From Confluentibacter flavum (lineage in GTDB: Bacteria > Bacteroidota > Bacteroidia > Flavobacteriales > Flavobacteriaceae), in contig NZ_PJEO01000016.1 of assembly GCF_002843175.1 (NCBI RefSeq), positions 62,001 to 126,000 on the forward strand: a stretch of 64,000 nucleotides of DNA, in the 5' to 3' direction. This document shows, piece after piece, positions 45,867 to 56,050 of this stretch. The translations under genes and the position numbers were made by a program. The first letter of the stretch is position 1. Each line of letters starts with the position of its first letter. The notes under the pieces were generated by a model. It made no database searches. It was not told the DNA's origin and worked only from the letters and a program-made list of their open reading frames with translations.

Positions 45867-47645
45867 CTAATTAATAGCATCCCCCCGTAAAGCCCTATAT
45901 TTTTTTCGAGCCTCAACAAAGTAGATACTATCTTGATGGTTAAAAATAATTTTTTCGTATAATGCTTTTGCTTTTTCAGGCTGGTTTAAATGGTTTTCAT
46001 ACAATTCTGCCAGAGCAAAATAAGCATTATCGATTAAAATACCGTCACTATAATTATCTATAAGGGCAGTGTAATTGGCTTCTGCTTTTGTGAATTCTTG
46101 TTTAATTTCAAATAGTTGTGCTTGTTTAAATAAGGCTTGTGCCACGATTGGCTCTGTTTTATGTTCTTGCAATATTTTTTCTAAAAGCGAAATAGCTTCA
46201 TCATTTCTGTTTTGAAATGCTAATAAATCGGATTTTGAATAAAGCTTTAACGCCGTTTGGAGTGAATCTTCATATTTATAATCCGAAATAAGTAATTTTA
46301 AATCCAATGCGTCATTGGCAATAAGTTGCGACGTTGAAGCTTTTAATATTTTAAGCTGGGATTCTGCCCATTTAAAATCGCCCTTATAATAACTCGCTTT
46401 GGCAACTTTAAACCGGGCTTCTTGAGAAATGGTGCTGTTTTTTAAGTTGCGTTGAATTTGTGTGTAATAAATTAAAGCTTTATTGAAATTTTCCTGTAAA
46501 ACAAGAATATCTCCTAACTCTAACTTGACTTCTGCTTTTTCTAATTCGGTTAGTGGAAGTTCTAAAGTTTTCTCTAAAAACACAATGGCTTTATCGGTTT
46601 CGTTCATATAAAACGCTAAAAAATGACCATAGGCAATTTGAAGATTTAATGTTTGGGCATAGGTTCCAAACTTTTTAAATAACTCTAAATATTGATTATT
46701 AATGGTTTGAAAATTGCTTTTTGAGCTGATTTCGGTTTCCAGTTGAAGTAAGTTATAGTGCGCATTAAGCAAAGTATCTGTGTCTTGTGCGGTATCAATA
46801 ATATAAGATAGAATCTCTTTAGCAATATCGTTTTCATTTTCACTTAGGGCTATTTGAGCCAATTCTTCAATTCTATTTAGACTTTCTGGTTGTCTATTAA
46901 AAATAGCTTTTTCTTGAATAAATGCTTTGCCAAATTCTTTTTGTTGAATGAACAACCAACTTAATAAATCGTTCCAAATCAAATCTTGGTCTTGTTGCAG
47001 GTTTTTAAGTAAAATTTTTCTTAGTAATACATTATTTTCATTAGTACTGTTTTCACTTATAAAATCATTGATAGATCGTTTTATTATACTTAAAGCTGCT
47101 TGATTACTTTTGGCAAAATCTATATAACTAGTAAACATTTTTTCTATGTTACCTTGCTCTCCATATATTTGAGCCAATTGCAATTGAAAATTTAAATCTG
47201 GTTTTAAAACCATTGCTTTTTCGTATGCAGCAATGGTTTCGCTCAAAAGCGAGTGGCTTTGAAAACTTCTTGCTATTGAAAAAACATTGTTAACGTTTGT
47301 ATCTATGCTTGACAGTGCTTGGTTGTAATAATTGGTTGCGTTTTGTAAATCGTTTTTTAACTGATAATTATACCCCAGTTCAACAAAAAAAGCAGGATAA
47401 TTTAATCTTTCCAATAGTTTCAACAAAAATGTTTCCGATGCGTCATACTGTTCTAACTGTTGATGCGTCGACACTATTTGGCTTATATAATTAATGTTTG
47501 AAGGCGATTGCGCATATAGTTTTTTATATTCCAATAATGCTTTCTCGAAATCACCATTTTTATAATACTCGTTAGCCAAGGCATCATTTTGCGAAAATGC
47601 ATTGGTACAACATATCATTAAAAATATTATTAAAATAACCCTCAT
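45867..47645 (-). CDS. Exported tetratricopeptide-repeat protein
   Basis: 592 residues. A signal peptide (1-18, ending CTNAFS) is followed by about a dozen TPR-type helix pairs along the whole length, for example EYYKNGDFEKALLEYKKLY near the start and IDNAYFALAELYENHLNQPEKAKALYEKII near the end. Probably a periplasmic scaffold. The exact partner is not visible from the locus. Neighbour order (serS, TPR, DUF4286, rsmA) is conserved in relatives. Confidence 0.85.
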   Translation of the reverse strand: MRVILIIFLMICCTNAFSQNDALANEYYKNGDFEKALLEYKKLYAQSPSNINYISQIVSTHQQLEQYDASETFLLKLLERLNYPAFFVELGYNYQLKNDLQNATNYYNQALSSIDTNVNNVFSIARSFQSHSLLSETIAAYEKAMVLKPDLNFQLQLAQIYGEQGNIEKMFTSYIDFAKSNQAALSIIKRSINDFISENSTNENNVLLRKILLKNLQQDQDLIWNDLLSWLFIQQKEFGKAFIQEKAIFNRQPESLNRIEELAQIALSENENDIAKEILSYIIDTAQDTDTLLNAHYNLLQLETEISSKSNFQTINNQYLELFKKFGTYAQTLNLQIAYGHFLAFYMNETDKAIVFLEKTLELPLTELEKAEVKLELGDILVLQENFNKALIYYTQIQRNLKNSTISQEARFKVAKASYYKGDFKWAESQLKILKASTSQLIANDALDLKLLISDYKYEDSLQTALKLYSKSDLLAFQNRNDEAISLLEKILQEHKTEPIVAQALFKQAQLFEIKQEFTKAEANYTALIDNYSDGILIDNAYFALAELYENHLNQPEKAKALYEKIIFNHQDSIYFVEARKKYRALRGDAIN

Positions 47646-47699
47646 GTTGTAAAGATATGAAATGTGGTTTGTAGAAATTGTGAATCTTTTTATAAAAAA

Positions 47700-47720
47700 T
47701 GCCCGAATAAAATTCGGGCA
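47700..47720 (-). terminator. Intrinsic terminator
   Basis: TGCCCGAAT - AAA - ATTCGGGCA is a perfect 9-bp stem, followed on the minus strand by six T. It ends the serS-side transcript (including the 40-residue frame at 47815). Confidence 0.85.
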
Positions 47721-47814
47721 CTAACCAATCAAAATAAATGTCTATTAACTATTTATCCATCATTATTAAAAACGATAGCATGAATCGATTGGGGACAATC
47801 TTCTAATAAACTTA

Positions 47815-47937
47815 TTATTTACTTACAATTGCAGTTATTTTATTTTCAGTTTTAGTGATTTCAAAATCTGAAAATAAAACCTTGCTAGCGAAGAAAATTA
47901 ATGTAATTAAAAGGATAATTCGCTTAAGATTTTTCAT
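47815..47937 (-). CDS. Possible 40-residue exported peptide
   Basis: The frame starts MKNLKRIILLITLIFFASKV, a compact signal sequence, and continues for 20 residues (FEITKTENKITAIVSK). It ends 95 bp before a strong terminator and follows serS on the same strand. No homologue recognised. It and the terminator are all that the 460-bp gap 47646-48105 holds. Confidence 0.4.
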   Translation of the reverse strand: MKNLKRIILLITLIFFASKVLFSDFEITKTENKITAIVSK

Positions 47938-48105
47938 GGTTAGTAGGCTTGTATAGATTTGGTTCAGCTAACTTGAGAAATATCTTTTAAAACTCCAAGA
48001 AAAATTAAGAATAATCGTTAAATAACGTCAATAAAGCGCACTTAATCGTTAAAACACGGTTTTATAATTAATATATGTAAGATTTATGTTCCTTTTTTAG
48101 GTTGA

Positions 48106-49377
48106 TTAATTAATTATTTTAAAACCTGTGTAAGGTTGTAAAACGTCTGGTATAACGATGCCTTTTTCGGTTTGATAATTTTCCAAAATACCGGCCAATA
48201 CCCTTGGAAGCGCTAACGAACTTCCGTTAAGTGTATGTGCCAATTCATTTTTACCCTCGCTATTTTTAAAGCGTAATTTTAAACGATTGGCTTGGAATGT
48301 TTCAAAGTTTGATACTGATGAAATCTCCAACCATCTATCTTGCGCTGTAGAAAACACTTCAAAGTCGTATGTCAAAGCTGATGCAAATGAGGTATCCCCA
48401 CCACACAATCTTAAAATTCTGTATGGCAATTTAAGTTCTTTTAAAATGTCTTTTACATGTTCAATCATCACATCTAATGCATTATACGAATTATCAGGGT
48501 GCTCAACTCGTATAATTTCAACCTTATCAAATTGATGCAATCTGTTCAATCCTCTTACATGCGCGCCATAACTTCCTGCCTCACGGCGGAAACATGGTGT
48601 GTAGCCTGTAATACCAATTGGCAAGTCGCTTTCATTAAGCAATACATCCCTAAAAATATTGGTTCCAGGCACTTCTGCCGTTGGTATTAAATACAAATTG
48701 TCTTCGGTAACATGATACATTTGCCCTTCTTTATCTGGCAACTGACCCGTACCAAAACCTGATGCTTCGTTTACCAAATGTGGTAATTGATATTCCGTAT
48801 ACCCTGCTGCTGTATTTTTATCTAAAAAATAGGTGATTAAGGCGCGTTGTAATTTGGCTCCTTTGCCTTTGTAAACAGGAAACCCTGCACCTGTAATTTT
48901 ATTACCAAGTTCAAAATCTATAATATCATACTTTTTTGCCAGTTCCCAATGTGGTTGAGCGCCATCGTACAGAACAGGAATATCTCCTTCTCTATACACT
49001 TCTTCATTATCTGTTTCTGAACTTCCTTTAGGAACAATGCTATTTGGAACGTTTGGTATTTTATAAAGTAATTGGTTTAATTCATCAACTTTATTATTAA
49101 GCGAATCGTTAAGTTCTTTTGAAACATCCTTTAACTGGCCGGTTTTTTCTTTTAAAATAGTGGCTTTTTGTGTTTCTCCAGATTTGTAAAAAATGCCTAT
49201 TTCTTTTGATAGGGCGTTTGATTCTGCTAAAGTATTATCTAATTCGGTTTGAATACGTCTTCTATCTTCATCTAAGGAAATGACTTGATTAATGATGCTT
49301 GTAGCGTCTATATTTCTTTTTGCTAACCCAGCAATTACCAAATCTTTATTCTCTCTTATAAAAGGAACTTGTAACAT
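48106..49377 (-). CDS. serS: Seryl-tRNA synthetase
   Basis: Class II aminoacyl-tRNA synthetase, 423 residues. The N-terminal coiled-coil tRNA-binding arm (residues ~30-110) precedes motif 2 TPCFRREAGSYGAHVRGLNRLHQFDKVE and motif 3 NGSSLALPRVLAGILENYQ (in two parts). Normal length and start. Confidence 0.97.
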   Translation of the reverse strand: MLQVPFIRENKDLVIAGLAKRNIDATSIINQVISLDEDRRRIQTELDNTLAESNALSKEIGIFYKSGETQKATILKEKTGQLKDVSKELNDSLNNKVDELNQLLYKIPNVPNSIVPKGSSETDNEEVYREGDIPVLYDGAQPHWELAKKYDIIDFELGNKITGAGFPVYKGKGAKLQRALITYFLDKNTAAGYTEYQLPHLVNEASGFGTGQLPDKEGQMYHVTEDNLYLIPTAEVPGTNIFRDVLLNESDLPIGITGYTPCFRREAGSYGAHVRGLNRLHQFDKVEIIRVEHPDNSYNALDVMIEHVKDILKELKLPYRILRLCGGDTSFASALTYDFEVFSTAQDRWLEISSVSNFETFQANRLKLRFKNSEGKNELAHTLNGSSLALPRVLAGILENYQTEKGIVIPDVLQPYTGFKIIN

Positions 49378-49461
49378 CTATTGAATTTTTAAGCGACAAA
49401 TTTAATGAATTGCGATTATAATTGGTCTTATTTTAAATGTAAAATAGCATAGATATTGTAG

Positions 49462-50397
49462 TTAACTGTCTTGAGACTGAATATATTTAAGCGATGCTTG
49501 TTTGTCTTTTAGTAATTGATTTTTTAAAGCCTCAACCGACTCAAATTTTTGTTCGTCACGAATGCGATTCAACAAATTAATCTGAATTTTTTTGTTGTAA
49601 ATATTGTCGTCAAAATTAAAGAAATGAACCTCTATGCTTTCTGTTTCTCCATTAACAGTTGGGTTCATGCCAATATTCATCATACCGTAAACTAATTGTT
49701 CATTAACTAGGGAACTTACAACATAAGACCCGTATTTAGGAATGAGTTTATAGGCTTCTTCAATAATTATATTTGCCGTAGGAAACCCTAATTGTTTGCC
49801 CAAACCTTTTCCTTTGGCCACAGTGCCAGTAAGCATGAAATTATAGCCTAAAAATGAGTTTGCTTTGATAATGTTTCCTTCGTTTAAAGCGGTTCTTATT
49901 TTTGTAGAGCTAACCGACACGTCGTTAATATCTTTCGCTGAAATTTCCTCAACTTCAAAAGCATATTTTTCCCCAAACAGTTTTAAATCTTCAAAATTGG
50001 CATTTCGGTTTCTTCCAAATCTATGATCGTAACCAATAATCACCTTTTTGGCGTTTAGTTTGTCCACCAAAATTTTCTTTACAAAATCTTCTGCCGAAAG
50101 CCTAGAAAATTCCTTGGTAAATTTTTTAACCAACAAAAAATCAAGACCTAACGAGTTTAAAATCTCGCTGCGCTCGTCAATGGTGTTAATAAGTTTTATC
50201 CCTGTGTCTTTTTGTAAAACCATTCGCGGATGCGGGAAAAAAGTAAGGATAACTGATTTTAAATCACTATTAATGCCAGCATTCACTAAACGTTTAATTA
50301 TTTTTTGATGTCCTACATGAACCCCATCAAACGTGCCTATGGTTACTACTGTTGGTTCTTTAGAGTTATAAGTTTTAATATTTTGAAGAATTCCCAT
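49462..50397 (-). CDS. ribF: Bifunctional riboflavin kinase/FAD synthetase RibF
   Basis: 311 residues. The N-terminal FMN adenylyltransferase domain has VTIGTFDGVHVGHQKII and IIGYDHRFGRNR; the C-terminal riboflavin kinase domain has GKGLGKQLGFPTANI and GMMNIGMNPTV. Makes FMN and FAD. Same strand as serS, 84 bp upstream of it. Confidence 0.96.
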   Translation of the reverse strand: MGILQNIKTYNSKEPTVVTIGTFDGVHVGHQKIIKRLVNAGINSDLKSVILTFFPHPRMVLQKDTGIKLINTIDERSEILNSLGLDFLLVKKFTKEFSRLSAEDFVKKILVDKLNAKKVIIGYDHRFGRNRNANFEDLKLFGEKYAFEVEEISAKDINDVSVSSTKIRTALNEGNIIKANSFLGYNFMLTGTVAKGKGLGKQLGFPTANIIIEEAYKLIPKYGSYVVSSLVNEQLVYGMMNIGMNPTVNGETESIEVHFFNFDDNIYNKKIQINLLNRIRDEQKFESVEALKNQLLKDKQASLKYIQSQDS

Positions 50398-50566
50398 GTA
50401 AAGAATAAATTGCTAATCTGAATTAAAAAAATTAGATTTGTTTGACAAAGGTTAAAAAAATTGCCCTAATTATTTTTATGAAATCGCCATTAATAAACAT
50501 TTTAAAAAACACCAGTAAATAGAAGGCGATACCATATGACCTATGAAAAAAAAATAATTTCTACTT

Positions 50567-53335
50567 ATGAAAGCAAAACTACATTATGTTTTTTCAATAG
50601 CAATGTTTTTGTTTGCCTTTTCAGTTATAGCACAAAATTCTTCTTGGAAAAAATTACAAAATGTTAAGGATTCTGAAAAGATTTCTAAATATCATTTAAA
50701 CGAAAACAGAGTTGAGTATTTTGAACTAAATGATGTTTCGCTGAAACAATCCATAGCGGGAGCGTCACGAAGAACTGCTAAAACGAAACGAAACAACACG
50801 ATTGTAACGATTCCAGGGCATGAAGGCGAATTAGAATCATTCAATATTTTTGAAGCTTCTGTATTTTCTCCAGAATTAGCTGAAAAATTTCCTGATATTA
50901 AATCGTATGTTGGTTACAGTCTTGAAAACCCCAATACCAGAATACGAATGAGTATCTCTCATCTAGGTATTAAAACCATGATTTCTTATGTAGGTAAACC
51001 AACTATTTTTATGGAGCCAACTGCTAGAAATTCCAACCAATACATTTTATACAGCAAAGACTCTAAAAATAATAGCGTTAATACATTTGAATGTCTAACT
51101 ATTGATGACTTAAACGAATCCCTTAATAAAAATAGTGGAAATTCAAAAACAACGATTAATGAAGGTGGCGCGAATAACCAAACCCTTCAAAAATTTAGAA
51201 TAGCTATTTCTGTTACGGGAGAATACACGAATTATTTTGGTGGAACGGTTGCTGATGCGCTTGCTGGTATCAATGCTACTTTAACTAGGGTGAATGACAT
51301 TTTTGAGACCGATATGGCTGTTACTTTCGAACTTGTAAATGCTCCAGAATTAATTTATACAGATGCTGTTACAGATCCATACTCTGATGCTGATATTGGT
51401 TCTCATGAAGATAATTTCAACAATGCAAGCGGTTGGAGTCTTCAATTACAAAATAACTTAACCAGCACTATTGGAAATGTTGCCTATGATATTGGCCATT
51501 TATTTGGGGCAACTGGCGGAGGTGGAAATGCAGGATGTATTGGTTGTGTTTGTACCAATGATACAGCTTCAACAACAGATAAAAACAAAGGAGCTGGATT
51601 CACATCTCCAGCAAATGATGTTCCGGAAGGAGACACCTTTGATTTAGATTTTGTGGTTCATGAAATTGGGCATCAAATGGGGGCTAGTCATACCTTTGCT
51701 TTTGAAAATGAAGGCTCTGGCGTGCAATCTGAACCAGGAAGCGGCAGCACTATTATGGCGTATGCCGGTGTTACTGATTTGGATGACGTTCAGTTAAATA
51801 GCGACCCTTATTTTCATTACCAAAGCATCAAACAAATATTAGATAATTTAAGTACCAAAAGTTGCCAAACAACTACTGCGATTTCCAACAGTTCCCCAAT
51901 AGCGAATGCTGGAGATAATTATACCATTCCTCAAGGCACTGCTTATATTTTAAAAGGAATTGCCACTGATAGTGATAGTGGTGACAACCTGACTTATTCT
52001 TGGGAACAAATTGATAATGGCGTTGTTACTAGTTCCAATTTTAGTTCAAGTTTAACTTCTGGCTCCATCAATCGTTCTTTACCACCAACTACATCACCTG
52101 ATAGGTATATTCCAACCCTTAAAAGCGTGCTTAACGGAAAATTAACCGAAACTAATCCAACTATTGGAAGCGCATGGGAATCGGTATCTTCAGTCTCAAG
52201 AACCCTTAATTGGGCGTTAACGGTTCGTGATAGAGACCCCTTAACCGTTGTTCAAAATGGCCAAACAAGTTATGATACCATGAGTATTACAGTAAATGCT
52301 AGTTCCGGCTCCTTTAAAGTGACCTCTCAAAATGTTACAAATTTGAACTTAACTCCAGGAACCATTGAAACGATTACCTGGGATGTTGCCAATTCCAATG
52401 TTGGCCCTGTTAATGCTGCGAATGTAAACATCCTTTTATCAACCGATGGTGGTTTAACATTTCCAACCATATTAGTTGCAAATACCCCTAATGATGGCAG
52501 CCAAAATATTAGTGTGCCTTTTATATATGCGCCTCGTTGTAGAATCATGATAGAACCTGTAAACAATATTTTTTATGCAGTAAATGACGAAGAATTTGCT
52601 ATTAATTATACGGTAAGCACCACTTGCCCACCAACCTATGATTCTGCTTTAAATTTGAATTTACCTGTAAGCGACAGTCAAGAAGCTAATCATACCATAA
52701 ATGTTCTGGATTCTGGTGTTATTAGCGACGTGACGGTCAATGTGAATATATCCCATACGTATGTAGAAGACTTAGTGGTAACCGTAACACATCCAAACGG
52801 AACAGCAGCTTCCAAGCTGTGGAACAGAAATTGTTCTTCCCAAAGTAATATTGTGATGACCTTTGAAGATTGGACAAATAATATAAACTGCAATTCTACT
52901 GGAGCAGGAAACACCTATGCCCCTACTGAATTATTGGATGTTTTTAATGGGTTGGATGCAGCAGGTGGTTGGAAAATTAATGTGAAAGATTTAGGTATTG
53001 GAGATAGCGGAACCTTAAATTCATGGTCTTTAGATATTTGTACTCAAACCGATACGTTAACAAACCCCTTTATTGAAGAAACTATTATTGGTATAAAGGT
53101 GTTCCCAAATCCTAATAACGGTAATTTTTGGGTGGCTTTCAATTCTGAAACCAATAACGATGTTACTATGGCGCTATTTGATATTAGAGGCCGATTGGTA
53201 TTTAGTAGCGTTCACGCTAATTTAGGAGGTGTTTTCAGAGAAGAAATAAAACCAATGGGACTTCAATCGGGAATGTATGTATTGACTGTTAATGACGGAA
53301 ATATTGCAACCAAACAAAAAATTATTATTGAGTAA
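50567..53335 (+). CDS. Secreted reprolysin-like metalloprotease with P domain and T9SS sorting
   Basis: A 922-residue exported protease. Signal peptide (1-22), propeptide, then a metzincin catalytic domain with HEIGHQMGASH (zinc ligands H365, H369, H375; catalytic E366) and a Met-turn candidate in STIMAYAG. Downstream lie Ig-like sequence, a proprotein-convertase-type P domain (YDSALNLNLPVSDSQ ... GWKINVKDLGIGDSGTLNSW), and a C-terminal sorting domain (KVFPNPNNGNFWVAF ... KQKIIIE). It is probably released by T9SS to digest proteins outside the cell. Confidence 0.93.
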   Translation: MKAKLHYVFSIAMFLFAFSVIAQNSSWKKLQNVKDSEKISKYHLNENRVEYFELNDVSLKQSIAGASRRTAKTKRNNTIVTIPGHEGELESFNIFEASVFSPELAEKFPDIKSYVGYSLENPNTRIRMSISHLGIKTMISYVGKPTIFMEPTARNSNQYILYSKDSKNNSVNTFECLTIDDLNESLNKNSGNSKTTINEGGANNQTLQKFRIAISVTGEYTNYFGGTVADALAGINATLTRVNDIFETDMAVTFELVNAPELIYTDAVTDPYSDADIGSHEDNFNNASGWSLQLQNNLTSTIGNVAYDIGHLFGATGGGGNAGCIGCVCTNDTASTTDKNKGAGFTSPANDVPEGDTFDLDFVVHEIGHQMGASHTFAFENEGSGVQSEPGSGSTIMAYAGVTDLDDVQLNSDPYFHYQSIKQILDNLSTKSCQTTTAISNSSPIANAGDNYTIPQGTAYILKGIATDSDSGDNLTYSWEQIDNGVVTSSNFSSSLTSGSINRSLPPTTSPDRYIPTLKSVLNGKLTETNPTIGSAWESVSSVSRTLNWALTVRDRDPLTVVQNGQTSYDTMSITVNASSGSFKVTSQNVTNLNLTPGTIETITWDVANSNVGPVNAANVNILLSTDGGLTFPTILVANTPNDGSQNISVPFIYAPRCRIMIEPVNNIFYAVNDEEFAINYTVSTTCPPTYDSALNLNLPVSDSQEANHTINVLDSGVISDVTVNVNISHTYVEDLVVTVTHPNGTAASKLWNRNCSSQSNIVMTFEDWTNNINCNSTGAGNTYAPTELLDVFNGLDAAGGWKINVKDLGIGDSGTLNSWSLDICTQTDTLTNPFIEETIIGIKVFPNPNNGNFWVAFNSETNNDVTMALFDIRGRLVFSSVHANLGGVFREEIKPMGLQSGMYVLTVNDGNIATKQKIIIE

Positions 53336-53337
53336 TT

Positions 53338-53964
53338 TTATTTACCATTAAAGACATTCATGGCATTATTTACGCCAGCAAGCGCAAAAGATTTAACTAG
53401 TTCTACAGATTTATCCAATCGCTCTTTAAGGTTTTTGGTTTCTTCTTCTGTCCATTCCCCTAAAACATAATCTACTTGTTTTCCTTTGCTAAAAACATCG
53501 CTAATACCAAATCTAAATCGGTTATAATTTATGGTATTCAGTTTCTCTTGAATATCCTTTAACCCGTTATGTCCGCCATCGCTGCCTTTGGTTTTAAGGC
53601 GAATACTTCCAAAAGGCAAATTTAAATCGTCTGTAATAACCAATAAATTTTCTAACGGAATATGTTCTTTTGTTAACCAATATAACACCGCTTTTCCACT
53701 CAAATTCATATAGGTGTTTGGTTTTAATAGGATAAAGGTTCTCCCTTTTAATTTATAGGTAGCCACATCTCCTAGCTTTTGTGTTTCAAATATTAAGCCT
53801 TCTTGTTCGGCGAAATAATCCAACACTTTAAACCCAATATTATGACGCGTGTTTTTATAATCGTCCCCAATATTTCCCAAACCTACTATTAAATATTTTT
53901 TCATGGAATCATTGTCCGCTATGAAGCTTCTTTTCTTAAAAACTTTATTTAAAAACCTAAACAT
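53338..53964 (-). CDS. pth: Peptidyl-tRNA hydrolase
   Basis: Recycles peptidyl-tRNA. The core begins YLIVGLGNIGDDYKNTRHNIGF (catalytic His in TRHN) with the later DDLNLPFGSIRLKTKGSDGGHNGLKD in two pieces. A core-only start is ATG 53904 (188 residues); the reading from 53964 adds 20 residues of basic sequence (FLNKVFKKRSF), an extension I have seen in flavobacterial annotations. The start is therefore ambiguous. It is convergent with the metalloprotease gene, 2 bp apart. Confidence 0.93.
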   Translation of the reverse strand: MFRFLNKVFKKRSFIADNDSMKKYLIVGLGNIGDDYKNTRHNIGFKVLDYFAEQEGLIFETQKLGDVATYKLKGRTFILLKPNTYMNLSGKAVLYWLTKEHIPLENLLVITDDLNLPFGSIRLKTKGSDGGHNGLKDIQEKLNTINYNRFRFGISDVFSKGKQVDYVLGEWTEEETKNLKERLDKSVELVKSFALAGVNNAMNVFNGK

Positions 53965-53991
53965 AATGTTTTAATTGGTAAAAATAAAAAA

Positions 53992-54014
53992 GCATCCTGA
54001 ATATTACAGGATGC
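53992..54014 (-). terminator. Intrinsic terminator of rplY
   Basis: GCATCCTG - AATATTA - CAGGATGC is a perfect 8-bp stem, followed on the minus strand by six T, located 26 bases after the L25 stop and before pth. Confidence 0.85.
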
Positions 54015-54039
54015 CTTTTCATTTAAATTTGAGTTGCCT

Positions 54040-54693
54040 CTATTCTTGAGTAGCTTCTACTGCTGTAGTTTCTGCTCCTTCTTCTGTTAATTCAGCCGCT
54101 GCTTCTGCTGCTGCCTCTGCTTCTTCTTCTTCAAACTCATCAATTGAAGTTCTAGATCTTCTTACTAAACAAACCACTGTATTATCTGGATGCATGAATT
54201 TGTATGCATCATTTTCTAAAGTAGTAATATAAAGTTTACTTCCAATTTTAAGAGGTGTAATATCTGCCTCAATAAAATCTGGTAAGTTAGCTGGTAATGC
54301 TTTCACTCTTAAACTACGTAAGTTTTTACGCAATACACCTCCATTTTTAACACCTTTTGAATTACCTACAAATAAAACAGGTATTTCCATGGCAATTTCC
54401 TTGTTTTCAAATAACTGATAAAAATCTATGTGAAGAATTCTGTCTGTTACTGGGTGAAATTGAATGTCTTGTAAAACAGCATTATAGGTTTCACCGTTTT
54501 CTATAGCAATCACAACTGTATGCGCATTTGGTGTGTATACAAGTTTAGAGAACGCTAGTTCGTTTGCTGAGAAATGAACTGGTGTGTCTCCTCCGTATAA
54601 TACGCAAGGAACCTGACCAGCATTACGTAAGGCTTTTGTTGCTTTTTTGCCCACGCTTTCTCTTTGAGATCCGTTAATTGTAATTGATTTCAT
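54040..54693 (-). CDS. rplY: 50S ribosomal protein L25 (Ctc/TL5 type)
   Basis: 217 residues: an N-terminal L25 5S-rRNA-binding domain ([22 protein letters not shown], in the first ~25 residues) and a C-terminal TL5-type beta domain ([21 protein letters not shown]). It ends in a low-complexity Glu/Ala tail. Located 69 bp downstream of prs on the same strand. Confidence 0.95.
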   Translation of the reverse strand: MKSITINGSQRESVGKKATKALRNAGQVPCVLYGGDTPVHFSANELAFSKLVYTPNAHTVVIAIENGETYNAVLQDIQFHPVTDRILHIDFYQLFENKEIAMEIPVLFVGNSKGVKNGGVLRKNLRSLRVKALPANLPDFIEADITPLKIGSKLYITTLENDAYKFMHPDNTVVCLVRRSRTSIDEFEEEEAEAAAEAAAELTEEGAETTAVEATQE

Positions 54694-54727
54694 TTTTAAA
54701 ATATATAGTTATTAATAATTATTCTTT

Positions 54728-54760
54728 TTTAGCTCCTTCCCTTTGGGGAGGTTGGGAGGG
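54728..54760. repeat. Short C/G-rich intergenic repeat
   Basis: TAGCTCCTTCCCTTTGGGGA followed by GGTTGGGAGGGGATT can fold back (CTCCTTCCC/GGGGAGG) and has the look of flavobacterial interspersed repeats. It fills the gap between prs and rplY. Confidence 0.35.
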
Positions 54761-54762
54761 GA

Positions 54763-55704
54763 TTACATGACAAATTTTGAACTTATAGATTTATTGTGGT
54801 GTACCTTATGCATTACATCAGCAAATAAGTTAGCACAACTTAAAACCCTAAGTTTATCGCTATGTTTTTTTAGTGGAATAGAATCTGTAATGATTAATTC
54901 CTCTAGTTTTGATTTTTCAAGTTTTTCATAAGCACTGCCAGATAAAAGGGCATGTGTACATATAGCTCTAACACTTAATGCGCCACGTTCCATCATTAAA
55001 TCGGCCGCTTTGGTTAATGTCCCTGCGGTATCAACCATATCGTCTACCAATACTACGTTTTTCCCCGTTACATCACCAATAAGCTCCATGTGCGAAATGG
55101 TATTGGCTATGGCCCGTTGCTTATAACAAATAACAACATCACACTCCAATGCTTTTGAATAGGCGTAGGCTCTTTTAGAACCTCCCATGTCTGGTGATGC
55201 AATGGTTAAATTATCAAGTTTCAAACTTTGCAAATAAGGGAGAAAAATAGTAGATGCAAATAAATGATCTACTGGTTTTTCAAAAAACCCTTGAATTTGG
55301 TCGGCATGCAAATCCATAGTTATAATTCGTGTTGCACCAGCTGCTTCCAGCATTTTTGCTACCAATTTAGCCGCAATAGGTACTCTTGGTTTATCTTTTC
55401 TATCTTGTCTTGCCCAACCAAAATATGGTAAAACCGCTGTGATATGTCTTGCCGATGCGCGTTTAGCGGCATCAATCATCAACAACATTTCCATTAAATT
55501 TTCGGGACCTGGATTTGTAGATCCTATGATGAATATCCTAGTTCCACGAATGGATTCTTCATACGAAGGTTGAAACTCGCCGTCGCTATACGTGGACGTT
55601 ATCACATTACCTAATGTAACACCAAAAGCTTTGGCAATTTTTTCACCAAGCACTTTACTTTGGGCACAAGCAAAAATTTTAGCTTCGGTAGTAACGATAG
55701 GCAT
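54763..55704 (-). CDS. prs: Ribose-phosphate pyrophosphokinase
   Basis: Makes PRPP from ribose-5-phosphate and ATP for nucleotides, His and Trp. 313 residues. Motifs: STNPGPENLMEMLLMIDA, MDLHADQIQGFF, and the PRPP loop VLVDDMVDTAGTLTKAADLM. Usual length and start. Its 5' end faces the tRNA-Leu gene. Confidence 0.97.
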   Translation of the reverse strand: MPIVTTEAKIFACAQSKVLGEKIAKAFGVTLGNVITSTYSDGEFQPSYEESIRGTRIFIIGSTNPGPENLMEMLLMIDAAKRASARHITAVLPYFGWARQDRKDKPRVPIAAKLVAKMLEAAGATRIITMDLHADQIQGFFEKPVDHLFASTIFLPYLQSLKLDNLTIASPDMGGSKRAYAYSKALECDVVICYKQRAIANTISHMELIGDVTGKNVVLVDDMVDTAGTLTKAADLMMERGALSVRAICTHALLSGSAYEKLEKSKLEELIITDSIPLKKHSDKLRVLSCANLFADVMHKVHHNKSISSKFVM

Positions 55705-55830
55705 AGTTAACTTGTTGTTTTGTAGTCCATAAAGACTACCCTGATTTTAAACGAGGTGCAAATTTATACATTTATTTTAACCTAAAAAGTATATTGTCTT
55801 GTATTTTTATGTGAATTAAAGAAAATATTC

Positions 55831-55838
55831 TATTTTTG
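55831..55838 (+). promoter_or_regulatory. -7 promoter element of tRNA-Leu
   Basis: TATTTTTG matches TAnnTTTG and ends 13 bases before the tRNA-Leu 5' end, the correct distance for transcription to begin just before the tRNA. Confidence 0.5.
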
Positions 55839-55851
55839 CTGTCCAAAATAG

Positions 55852-55931
55852 GCTCAAGTGGCGGAATTGGTAGACGCGCCGGATTCAAAATCCGGTTCTT
55901 CGGAGTGCGGGTTCGATTCCCGCCTTGAGTA
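55852..55931 (+). tRNA. tRNA-Leu (CAA)
   Basis: An 80-base tRNA: acceptor GCTCAAG/CTTGAGT (one G-T pair), anticodon stem CCGGA/TCCGG with loop TTCAAAA (anticodon CAA), an extended variable region, T-arm GCGGG/CCCGC with TTCGATT, and A as discriminator. CCA is not encoded. Its 3' end is the integration site of the element to 61300. Confidence 0.93.
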
Positions 55932-55933
55932 CA
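55912..55933 (+). repeat. attL: tRNA-Leu 3' end copy
   Basis: The core TTCGATTCCCGCCTTGAGTA plus CA lies in the T-arm and acceptor of the functional tRNA. An 18-bp part (55916-55933) is identical to attR. Confidence 0.85.
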
Positions 55934-55950
55934 GATATTTTATTAAAATG

Positions 55951-55984
55951 CCCTATTTTCAAAGGTTTTGAGGATAGGGTTTTT
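55951..55984 (+). terminator. Terminator just inside the left end
   Basis: CCCTAT...ATAGGG (55951-55956 / 55974-55979) with an inner stem TCAAA/TTTGA, followed by five T. It can end tRNA-Leu transcripts now that the native terminator has been moved to 61309. Confidence 0.6.
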
Positions 55985-56010
55985 AATTTGTGCCGACATA
56001 GTATACAACA
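55957..56010. repeat. Left terminal direct-repeat pair of the element
   Basis: TTTCAAAGGTTTTGA (55957-55971) and a 21-bp motif at 55990-56010 (GTGCCGACAT..., ending TACAACA) both recur in the same orientation near the right end (61184-61199 and 61124-61144). Candidate integrase arm sites. Confidence 0.5.
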
Positions 56011-56050
56011 ATTAATTAAAACGTTTCTAATTTAACATTGAAACTACTTT